Shown: one piece after another, positions 1 to 5,572 of the stretch
Numbering within the stretch: position 1 is the stretch's first letter
Layout: every line of letters begins with the position of its first letter
Assembly: GCA_017622155.1 (NCBI GenBank)
Contig: JAGARS010000171.1
Coordinates: 1 to 5,572 of the forward strand
DNA: 5,572 nt
Direction: 5' to 3'
Source: Peptococcaceae bacterium
Lineage (GTDB): Bacteria; Bacillota; Peptococcia; Peptococcales; Peptococcaceae
Notes under the pieces: model-generated
Seen by the model: the letters and a program-made list of their open reading frames with translations, nothing else
Databases searched by the model: none
Told to the model about the DNA's origin: nothing
Program-made: the position numbers and the translations under genes

Positions 1-1026
1 AGCAGCAATCCCGTATTCCGCAGTATGATGCATCTCATAAGTACGAATCTGTATTTCGAATGGTTCGCCCAAAGGCCCAATCACTGTAGTATGCAGAGAC
101 TGATACATATTGGCTTTTGGCATTGCAATATAATCTTTAAAACGCATTGGAAGAGGCTTCCACAGCGTATGCACCACACCAAGAGCCGCATAGCAGTCAC
201 TCACTGAATCCACCAAAAGGCGCACTGCAATTAAATCATACAATTCGTCCAAATCTTTGTTCTGCTTTTTCATTTTATTATAGATGCTGTAGAAATGCTT
301 TGGACGACCGGAAATTTCCGCTTTTACACCTACTTTATCCAGTTCCATATGCAGTCTGCGTATAATGTCCTGAATATATTCTTCCCGCTCGTTGCGCTTC
401 ATAGAAATGCGTTCTACCAGATCAAAATACTGCTCCGGCTCCAGATAACGCAGACACAAATCTTCCAATTCCCATTTTACTTTGGAAATCCCCAGACGAT
501 TTGCAATCGGTGTATAAATTTCTAAGGTTTCCTGCGCAATGGATTTCTGCTTTTCCGGAGACTGGAATTTTAATGTGCGCATATTGTGCAGTCTGTCAGC
601 CAGTTTAATCATAACGACACGCACATCTTCCGCCATAGAAAGAAACATCTTGCGATAGCTTTCCAGCTGGCGTTCTTCTTTAGAATTGCATTCCAGTTTG
701 CTCAGTTTGGTAACACCGTTTACCAGAAAGGCAACATCTTCACCGAAATGGTCTGCCAGTCCAAACTGGTTACAGTTGGTATCCTCTACCACATCATGCA
801 GAAACCCTGCACATACAGCCCTTTCATCCAGCCCAAGCTGCGCCAGAATCAGTGCTACATTCAGCGGATGAAGAATATAAGGTTCTCCCGATTTACGAAA
901 CTGACCTTTGTGCAAATCCTCCGCAAAGCGATATACCTCTTCAATCAGTTCCAAATCAGCATTCGGATTGTTGTTATATACAGTATCTAATATTTGTTTA
1001 AATAACGATGAAGCCTCATCCATCAT
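1..1026 (-). CDS. rel: Bifunctional (p)ppGpp synthetase/hydrolase Rel (RelA/SpoT family), C-terminus beyond window
   Basis: Rel makes (p)ppGpp from ATP and GTP/GDP and also hydrolyses it, so it sets the stringent response in the cytoplasm. The first 342 residues are visible; family members usually have about 730-760, so the rest of the synthetase edge and the TGS and ACT-type regulatory domains lie off the left edge. The HD hydrolase domain (about 25-180) has H53, the HD pair H77-D78 followed by ED at 81-82, and D144 in KLADRLHN, the metal-binding set of active hydrolases. The synthetase domain (about 200-342) has GRPKHFYSIYNKM (240-252), D264 in YDLIAVRL, RFKD at 295-298, NMYQSLHTTV (306-315) and EIQIRT (324-329). 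RFKD is the RxKD form typical of bifunctional enzymes; RelA-only synthetases carry ExDD. I see no damaged catalytic residue. The start is the first of two adjacent ATGs, 7 nt after a GGGGG site; the second ATG is also possible. It lies 15 nt after the stop of the recJ fusion, so the two are almost certainly co-transcribed. Confidence 0.96.
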   Translation of the reverse strand, partial: MMDEASSLFKQILDTVYNNNPNADLELIEEVYRFAEDLHKGQFRKSGEPYILHPLNVALILAQLGLDERAVCAGFLHDVVEDTNCNQFGLADHFGEDVAFLVNGVTKLSKLECNSKEERQLESYRKMFLSMAEDVRVVMIKLADRLHNMRTLKFQSPEKQKSIAQETLEIYTPIANRLGISKVKWELEDLCLRYLEPEQYFDLVERISMKRNEREEYIQDIIRRLHMELDKVGVKAEISGRPKHFYSIYNKMKKQNKDLDELYDLIAVRLLVDSVSDCYAALGVVHTLWKPLPMRFKDYIAMPKANMYQSLHTTVIGPLGEPFEIQIRTYEMHHTAEYGIAA

Positions 1027-1033
1027 AAGTATT

Positions 1034-1038
1034 CCCCC
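1034..1038 (-). promoter_or_regulatory. G-run ribosome binding site of rel
   Basis: GGGGG lies 7 nt before the first ATG of rel, inside the 15-nt gap that follows the TAA of the recJ fusion. The run can pair with the 16S CCUCC tail with one G-U wobble. The context GGGGGAATACTTATG is nearly the same as the site of the upstream gene. It fixes the start at the ATG ATG pair. Confidence 0.7.
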
Positions 1039-1041
1039 AAT

Positions 1042-4000
1042 TTACACCCACTGTTTCGGATAAATCGGCTGATTAATTGCTTTGAGCAAAGTTTCTTTGC
1101 TGTTGTCAAATGCGATTTCCAAATACCGCTGAAAATCATCCAGTTCAGCCATACATTCCTGATAACGAAGGGATGATAACAAATCCATTTTTGTAGGGCT
1201 AGGCGTCATGATGATTCTGCGTTTCGCACCTTCGCGCTCCCGTTCCAGAAAGCCTAACTCCTCAAATATACCAAGCCAACTGCTGATACAGGATTCTGTC
1301 GGTTCAGCAAATCGTTCCCGTTTCACCAGTTCACATAATTCATTGTTTGTAAGTTCAATTGCCGGTTTGCCCTGAATCAGCAACTGAAGCAATTTATAAA
1401 ATTTACCAAGCACTTCTCGAGAAGGACAGGAAGATGATAATACATTGCGATTCAGCATTTCATCTCTCTGATTATACAATAAATGCACTTTGGCAGGCAT
1501 CCCATCTCTGCCGGCACGACCTGCCAGCTGATTATATTCTTCACTGGAAAAGCTCAAATGATACAGTACTACATGACGAATATCCGGAATATCGATTCCT
1601 TCCCCAAATGCACTGGTCGTGACAATCACTTTTAATGTGCCATCACGGAACGCATTCTCAATGGCCAGTCTGTCGGCGGATGACAAGCCCCCGTGATAAT
1701 AACAGATTTTATTCTGCATAGATGCAGGCATCTTTTCACGCAGCAGCTCTGCCAGCTGCACTGCTTTGTAGCGACTGTTCAGATATATCACCGTTTTTTC
1801 TCCGGAAGCCGCTAAATCAATGAGATAATCAGCTTTCTTATAATTGCTTCTTTGATCCACCAGCTGCAGATTGTCACGCACATGCGGGTCTACAATCATT
1901 GTCTCCAGTTCCAGTGATTTTACAATATGTGCTGCCACATCATCTGATGCTGTAGCAGTTACTGCCAGAATCTGCTCCGGACGTATTTCTTTCAATACAC
2001 CCGGTAATTGTTTATAGCCCTGCCGACGACTGGCCAGATGATGTGCTTCATCAATGACTACCATGCCAAGACGACTGCCCAGTTCCATAAAACGATGTTT
2101 GTTGTACACCAAAAACTCAGGTGTCGTGAGAATCAAATCTGCCTTCCCTTCCATCACACGCTGGAAAAAGGCAGCTCGTTCTTCCCCTTCCAGTGCTCCG
2201 GTAGCCAGACACACCTGCAGTCCCAGTGGTTTCAGTTTCTTTTCCAGAGATTGATACTGGTCATTTACCAATGCCCGCAGCGGATACACAATAATTGTTG
2301 CTTTATGCTTCCACAATGCAAGATATGCACTATACGCCTGGAAAATTGCCGATTTGCCGCGCCCGGTGCCCAAAATAGCCATCACATTGTCTTTACGATA
2401 CAATGCATCTAATGCTTCCTGCTGTTTTGGACGATAGGTATGCTGTCCCAGCAAAGCTTCCCGAATCTGTTCTTTCAATGCAGGCTCGCCCAGATTTTCC
2501 AGCTCTCTGCGAATAGATTCCTGCTCAGCCTGCGTCTCTTGATCTGCATTTTGCACTTTCTGAATGAAAATATTAGCACCCAGATTTTTTTCTATGCTGC
2601 CGGTGACCTGAACCACAACCGCTTCATACTGTACACCGTTATCAAAGTTTTCTGCCAGATGACGGGCAATATTTCGTTTTAAATAACCGAGCTGCTCTCC
2701 ATCTGCAAATACAGCAATGGCATGCTCATCATGAGGATTGTCTTTTTCATGCACCAAATCCAGCTGATGACCTACCTGCAGCTCTGCCAAGAGTTCCTGT
2801 CTGTTCTCAAAGGAGACACCAACAATTTTGGTGAAAAACTGATCCTGCTCCGCAATGCCTCGATACGGATCATCCTGCAGATATTCGTCCTTATAAAAAA
2901 ACAGTCGATCCAAAAGTGTCATCTGATCCGGACGACGATACGGTTTCATATCTTTAATCAGCATCTGCAGCGAAGTACGGCCATTGAACGTATTCTTGTC
3001 CATATTGAAGGCAATATCAATGGAGCCTTGCTGTACCATCGGCTGCAGTTCTGCCTTTTTAAATCCAATCCCAAAAATATCATATTGCGGGCCCCGTACA
3101 CGAATACGTAAATGATCACCCTGACCGCCCACAATACGTGTTTCTATCGGTTTCTGACCGCGACATACAAATACCGGAGTCGGGTTCATTGTACCGGTAG
3201 GTTCAATACGAGAAATCTCTTTGTAGATGTCCGTATTGATTTCTCCCATCTGAATTTCGGCATCAATTTTCAGTGTAGGCATAAACGAATCATTGGTAGT
3301 ACCTTCTGATACCAGTTTGGCGAATCGTTTGCGAAATTCATGCAGATGTTCCGGCGCTACGCCAAGCCCCGCAGCCTGACTGTGCCCGCCGTAATTCTCC
3401 AGAATATCAGAACACTGTGAAAGCGCCTGCTGTAAATGAAATCCTTCGATACTGCGGCCCGAGCCTTTATACAATCCATTGGCTTTTGTCAATACAATGG
3501 TTGGTGTATAGTACTGTTCTACCAGACGAGAAGCCACAATACCAATGACGCCCGGATGCCAGTCTTCTCCTACTACAATCAAGCCATCCTGCTGCCTGAT
3601 CCCCTGTTTTTCAACCATTGCCACAGCTTCTTCATATATTTGACGCTCAATATTCTGACGATTGCGGTTTTCCGCATCCAGCATCTGTGCAATTTCCATC
3701 GCTTCATTTGGGTCTTCCGTTACCAAGAGCCGCAGCCCCAGACGCACATCACCGATTCGTCCACAGGCATTGAGGCGCGGCGCCAGCCCATAACCTACTG
3801 ATACTGTATCCGGTACAATATTTGATTCCTGCTTTTGCTCACTGCATTCCTTATGCGATTTACCACCCTGTCTGGACTGTGACACTTCCCATAAAGCTGC
3901 CAGCCCCGGGCGTTTGCCCAAAGCCATTTCCTCCAGGCCAAATTTCACAAGAATGCGATTGTCTCCTTTTAGCGGTACGATATCCGCCACAGTAGCCAAT

Positions 4001-4689
4001 GCGGCAATATCCAGAAACGGCATCATGCGTGTACTGAATCCTTCTTCACCATAGTATCTGGCAAAAAGCCCCTGTACCACTTTAAACGCTACCCCGGTAC
4101 CGCACAGATACCGCCACTTGTCTTTTTCATCATTGCTGAGCACCGGATTTACAATAATACAATCCGGCAGTATTTCCGGCAGCTGATGATGGTCTGTCAC
4201 AATCACATCCATGCCCCAGCTTTTTGCCTCAGCGACTTCCTGCCACGAACTGATACCACAGTCCACAGTCACCAAAAGACGGGCGCCGGCTTCATAAATG
4301 CCGCGTAAAGCCGGTGTGTTAACACCATAGCCTTCTTCCATACGATCCGGCACATAATATTCTACATCTGCATGCAGCGTTTTCAGCCCCTGATACAGCA
4401 TAACACTGGCACAAATTCCGTCTACATCGTAGTCACCATATACAACGATCTTTTCTTTCTGCTCTACTGCTTCCAAAATGCGCTCTACAGCAGCTCCCAT
4501 ATTCACCATTTCAAACGGACTGGACAGCTGATTCAAAGACGGATTCAAAAACTCCCGCACCTCTTGCGGATCTTCATAACCGCGATTAATCAAAAGACTG
4601 GCCAAAATTGCAGAAATGCCCGTTTCCTGCATGAGCCGTTTTTGCACTGCAGGGTCTGCCTGCTGTACAACCCATTTGCTCATTCTCAT
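1042..4689 (-). CDS. recJ: RecJ exonuclease - HIRAN - RecQ-like helicase fusion protein
   Basis: A 1215-residue protein; ordinary RecJ has about 560-800. Residues 1 to about 580 form a complete RecJ, a metal-dependent 5'-3' single-strand DNA exonuclease. It has DYDVDG (86-91), VDCG (142-145), DHH (166-168), ATVADIVPL (232-240), LNACGR (306-311), the DHHA1 GHSQAAG (435-441) and an OB-like region (about 470-580). Residues about 616-700 form a HIRAN domain: KIVGVSFENRQ, then EKDNPHDEHAIAVF, then QLGYLKRNIARHLA. A charged helical linker (about 715-745) leads to a RecQ-like SF2 helicase: YRPKQQEAL (752-760), Walker A GTGRGKS (774-780), DEAH (880-883), TATAS (911-915), FGEGIDIPD (1028-1036) and QLAGRAGRDG (1054-1063), with a winged-helix-like tail (about 1095-1165). 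The four-cysteine zinc site of canonical RecQ is not visible. The likely role is unwinding plus 5'-strand resection in recombinational repair, inferred from RecQ/RecJ cooperation. The start at 4689 is preferred over an in-frame ATG at 4752 because GGGGGG lies 7 nt before it; MSKW at 4683 is an alternative. Confidence 0.95.
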   Translation of the reverse strand: MRMSKWVVQQADPAVQKRLMQETGISAILASLLINRGYEDPQEVREFLNPSLNQLSSPFEMVNMGAAVERILEAVEQKEKIVVYGDYDVDGICASVMLYQGLKTLHADVEYYVPDRMEEGYGVNTPALRGIYEAGARLLVTVDCGISSWQEVAEAKSWGMDVIVTDHHQLPEILPDCIIVNPVLSNDEKDKWRYLCGTGVAFKVVQGLFARYYGEEGFSTRMMPFLDIAALATVADIVPLKGDNRILVKFGLEEMALGKRPGLAALWEVSQSRQGGKSHKECSEQKQESNIVPDTVSVGYGLAPRLNACGRIGDVRLGLRLLVTEDPNEAMEIAQMLDAENRNRQNIERQIYEEAVAMVEKQGIRQQDGLIVVGEDWHPGVIGIVASRLVEQYYTPTIVLTKANGLYKGSGRSIEGFHLQQALSQCSDILENYGGHSQAAGLGVAPEHLHEFRKRFAKLVSEGTTNDSFMPTLKIDAEIQMGEINTDIYKEISRIEPTGTMNPTPVFVCRGQKPIETRIVGGQGDHLRIRVRGPQYDIFGIGFKKAELQPMVQQGSIDIAFNMDKNTFNGRTSLQMLIKDMKPYRRPDQMTLLDRLFFYKDEYLQDDPYRGIAEQDQFFTKIVGVSFENRQELLAELQVGHQLDLVHEKDNPHDEHAIAVFADGEQLGYLKRNIARHLAENFDNGVQYEAVVVQVTGSIEKNLGANIFIQKVQNADQETQAEQESIRRELENLGEPALKEQIREALLGQHTYRPKQQEALDALYRKDNVMAILGTGRGKSAIFQAYSAYLALWKHKATIIVYPLRALVNDQYQSLEKKLKPLGLQVCLATGALEGEERAAFFQRVMEGKADLILTTPEFLVYNKHRFMELGSRLGMVVIDEAHHLASRRQGYKQLPGVLKEIRPEQILAVTATASDDVAAHIVKSLELETMIVDPHVRDNLQLVDQRSNYKKADYLIDLAASGEKTVIYLNSRYKAVQLAELLREKMPASMQNKICYYHGGLSSADRLAIENAFRDGTLKVIVTTSAFGEGIDIPDIRHVVLYHLSFSSEEYNQLAGRAGRDGMPAKVHLLYNQRDEMLNRNVLSSSCPSREVLGKFYKLLQLLIQGKPAIELTNNELCELVKRERFAEPTESCISSWLGIFEELGFLEREREGAKRRIIMTPSPTKMDLLSSLRYQECMAELDDFQRYLEIAFDNSKETLLKAINQPIYPKQWV

Positions 4690-4696
4690 AATGATT

Positions 4697-4703
4697 CCCC
4701 CCT
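4697..4703 (-). promoter_or_regulatory. AGGGGGG ribosome binding site of the recJ fusion
   Basis: AGGGGGG is placed 7 nt before ATG 4689. It decides the start, because the longer frame from 4752 would run through this site and has no comparable purine-rich stretch before it. The downstream context GGGGGAATCATTATG differs from the rel site at two positions. Confidence 0.75.
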
Positions 4704-4785
4704 TTTTCTCAATTGTGAAGAAATCATTTCCGTATATATCTCCAATGAACAATCACAAAATCGAAAAATTTTACTTATCTCTTTA

Positions 4786-4814
4786 ATTATATATCATACC
4801 ACAAAAGAGGTAAA
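4786..4814 (-). promoter_or_regulatory. Sigma-A type promoter of the recJ-rel operon
   Basis: On the minus strand, TTTACC (4809-4814, 4 of 6 matches to TTGACA) is followed by a 17-nt spacer and a perfect TATAAT (4786-4791). An overlapping alternative is TTGCCC (4817-4822), 18 nt, then TATGAT (4793-4798). Either would start transcription near 4780-4786 and leave a leader of about 90 nt before the recJ start. The upstream transcript ends at the terminator just before, so the operon needs a promoter here. I see no strong hairpin or riboswitch-like structure in the leader. Confidence 0.65.
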
Positions 4815-4857
4815 CTGGGCAACCATATTCCCACGGAAACCTTAGAGAAAAATATAC

Positions 4858-4888
4858 AAAAAACAGGGGCAATCCACTCCTTGCCCCT
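4858..4888 (-). terminator. Rho-independent terminator after the M15 peptidase gene
   Basis: On the minus strand a perfect 8-bp stem, AGGGGCAA (4888-4881) with TTGCCCCT (4872-4865), closes an 8-nt loop. It is followed by one G and six Ts (4863-4858). The stop codon TAG of the peptidase gene overlaps the 5' arm. No T-run follows the stem on the plus strand, so it acts in one direction. It separates the phage-like cassette from the recJ-rel operon. Confidence 0.9.
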
Positions 4889-5285
4889 AGTTTCCTCGCC
4901 ATCTGGATTTTTCATGCCGCACATCTACATGTACAAATGTACGATACTCTCCGATACCGCCTTTATCCGGCATCAATAAATCAGCATAAGCTGCCACTTT
5001 AGAGGGTGATACACCCTTTACCACAATATCGGCTGCGATGCCTTTTACGTGCTTTGACTCCCTGGCGCCTCCCACCTTCTTATTGTAGCTTTCCGTGCGA
5101 TAGCCTGAGGTGATAATCACCGGCGCATTGAAATGCAGCCGAATCTGATACAGGATTTCCAGCAGCACCGGAGAGATCTGTATCCGGTCAGTCCCATCCT
5201 TACAGGCAAACTCACGTGCTTTAAAGTACTCAATGACCTCCATGTGCCCTTCTTTTGCTTTGCTATAGATATTTACCAGATACAT
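4887..5285 (-). CDS. M15-family zinc peptidase (Peptidase_M15_3 type), phage endolysin-like
   Basis: A 132-residue single-domain protein that resembles the D-Ala-D-Ala carboxypeptidase/L,D-endopeptidase fold used by phages and bacteria to cut peptidoglycan cross-link peptides. The family pattern runs in order: EYFKAREFACKDG (19-31), a helix with SPVLLEILYQIR (38-49), ITSGYRTESYNKKVGG (58-73), SKHVKGIAAD (77-86) and FVHVDVR (117-123), ending in RWRG. By family analogy H79, D86 and H119 are the zinc ligands, and all are present. No signal peptide, membrane helix or wall-binding domain is visible, so export would need a holin or lysis of the cell. AAGGAGG lies 7 nt before ATG 5285, and this favours it over the internal ATG at 5243. 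The gene follows the 48-residue ORF by 12 nt and ends in an intrinsic terminator. A lysis role is an inference; a cellular wall-remodelling enzyme or a prophage remnant is also possible. Confidence 0.88.
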   Translation of the reverse strand: MYLVNIYSKAKEGHMEVIEYFKAREFACKDGTDRIQISPVLLEILYQIRLHFNAPVIITSGYRTESYNKKVGGARESKHVKGIAADIVVKGVSPSKVAAYADLLMPDKGGIGEYRTFVHVDVRHEKSRWRGN

Positions 5286-5292
5286 TTCCCGG

Positions 5293-5300
5293 CCTCCTTA
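5293..5300 (-). promoter_or_regulatory. Stop codon/ribosome binding site overlap, TAAGGAGG
   Basis: The TAA that ends the 48-residue ORF is the first part of TAAGGAGG, the strong ribosome binding site of the peptidase gene. The ATG at 5285 is 7 nt further on. Such overlap usually goes with co-translation of the two genes. Confidence 0.8.
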
Positions 5301-5444
5301 TACATCAGGGGCAGATATACCGCCCCATGTTTCTACCGTACCGATAATACGTTCCAATACAGCAATAATAATTGCCGCCACCGCAGCCTTTACCTTGACC
5401 CGCAATGTGCTGCATGATATCACATCTTTCCATATTGTTTTCAT
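5298..5444 (-). CDS. Small hydrophobic protein of unknown function, upstream of M15 peptidase
   Basis: A 48-residue protein that I do not recognise. It starts MKTIWKDVISC and has a basic stretch, RVKVK (14-18). A hydrophobic segment, AAVAAIIIAVL (19-29), is followed by ERIIGTVETW and a short polar tail. The uncharged core is only about 11 residues, short for a classic membrane span, though it could be an amphipathic or single membrane helix. AGGAGGG lies 6 nt before ATG 5444, which supports this start. The same frame stays open upstream to the right edge, so a longer protein ending here cannot be excluded, and TTG 5516 is a formal alternative. Position and size just before an endolysin-like gene suggest a holin-like or lysis-accessory role, but this rests on context alone. 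Confidence 0.6.
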   Translation of the reverse strand: MKTIWKDVISCSTLRVKVKAAVAAIIIAVLERIIGTVETWGGISAPDV

Positions 5445-5455
5445 TGTTTTCCCTC

Positions 5456-5542
5456 CTAATTCTGTACCGGATAATTGATTATTTTGGGCTCGGATACCAT
5501 CACCTTCGCCTGGCAAATAATCAATATCCGGTACAATAGCAT
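5456..5542 (-). CDS. Possible 28-residue ORF across the inverted repeat
   Basis: The frame runs from ATG 5542 to a TAG that overlaps the AGGAGGG ribosome binding site of the next ORF, just as the next junction overlaps TAA with AAGGAGG. It begins MLLYRILIICQAK and ends NYPVQN. There is an in-frame TGA 3 nt before the ATG and no good ribosome binding site. The frame spans both arms of the inverted repeat, so the reading may be incidental. Low confidence; the stop overlap is the only real argument for it. Confidence 0.2.
   Translation of the reverse strand: MLLYRILIICQAKVMVSEPKIINYPVQN
5463..5535. repeat. Long near-perfect inverted repeat (21/22-nt arms, 30-nt centre)
   Basis: The arm at 5463-5484 begins TGTACCGGATAATTGATT. 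The arm at 5515-5535 is its reverse complement except for one missing A (ATATT in place of ATAATT). The 30 bases between (5485-5514) contain a further short GGC/GCC pairing. Neither side is followed by a T-run, so it is not a standard intrinsic terminator. In the minus-strand transcript the stem would end 5 nt before the AGGAGGG of the 48-residue ORF and leave that site free. It could be an RNA control element, a protein-binding palindrome, a recombination site or a small mobile repeat. Confidence 0.75.
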
Positions 5543-5572
5543 ATATCAGCCAGAGAATTGCATTCTGCGGCG

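Noticed and set aside
586..990. 134-codon plus-strand frame opposite rel
   Set aside because: It is the antisense shadow of a clearly conserved Rel coding region and has no ribosome binding site or recognisable protein pattern.
2008..2412. 134-codon plus-strand frame opposite the helicase domain
   Set aside because: It is antisense to conserved helicase motifs and its translation looks like a random product. Other plus-strand frames in 1042-4689 were rejected for the same reason.
2457..2950. Two separate genes (recJ and a helicase gene) joined by a sequencing error
   Set aside because: The frame is continuous, no ribosome binding site or start stands before the helicase part, and a HIRAN domain and helical linker bridge the two, so the fusion looks genuine.
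4690..4752. N-terminal extension of the recJ fusion by 21 residues from the ATG at 4752
   Set aside because: The extension would be translated through the AGGGGGG ribosome binding site, has no good site before it, and lies in the AT-rich leader. RecJ homology begins after MSKW.
4372..4845. 157-codon plus-strand frame running from recJ into the promoter region
   Set aside because: Most of it is antisense to the RecJ N-terminus and the rest crosses the promoter. No start signal is seen.
5445..5516. Extension of the 48-residue ORF to a TTG start at 5516
   Set aside because: AGGAGGG at 6 nt before ATG 5444 is far better. The added residues run through the hairpin arm and look unlike a real N-terminus. 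An open frame to the window edge remains a caveat.
5463..5535. Intrinsic terminator reading of the long inverted repeat
   Set aside because: No T-run follows either arm in either direction, and the 30-nt centre is too large for a typical terminator loop.

Overview
The window reads almost entirely on the minus strand. Moderate GC, strong purine-rich ribosome binding sites, a long bifunctional Rel and the recJ-rel neighbourhood point to a Bacillota-type anaerobe. A Negativicutes lineage (Dialister/Megasphaera/Veillonella-like) is my best guess, but that is an inference from gene style and not a demonstrated placement.

The layout, read in transcription order from high to low coordinates, has three parts. 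(1) 5572-4858 is a small phage-flavoured cassette. It holds a near-perfect 21/22-nt inverted repeat, a 48-residue protein with a hydrophobic helix, and a stand-alone M15-type zinc peptidase resembling a phage endolysin. A clean intrinsic terminator overlaps the peptidase's stop codon. (2) 4822-4690 is a short promoter and leader region with a TATAAT -10 box. (3) 4689-1 is a two-gene operon. The first gene is a 1215-residue fusion that joins a complete RecJ 5'-3' single-strand exonuclease, a HIRAN DNA-end-binding domain and a RecQ-like SF2 helicase in one chain. Fifteen bases later comes the stringent-response enzyme Rel, which runs off the left edge after 342 residues with intact hydrolase and synthetase residues.

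The most notable content is the RecJ-HIRAN-RecQ-like fusion. RecQ and RecJ cooperate as separate proteins in the RecFOR end-resection and gap-enlargement pathway of other bacteria. Here the helicase and nuclease are permanently linked, with a domain between them that in eukaryotic HLTF binds 3' DNA ends. Co-transcription with rel would tie DNA repair to the (p)ppGpp response. The phage-like cassette upstream is transcriptionally insulated by its terminator and probably has a separate origin; its left part lies outside the window.
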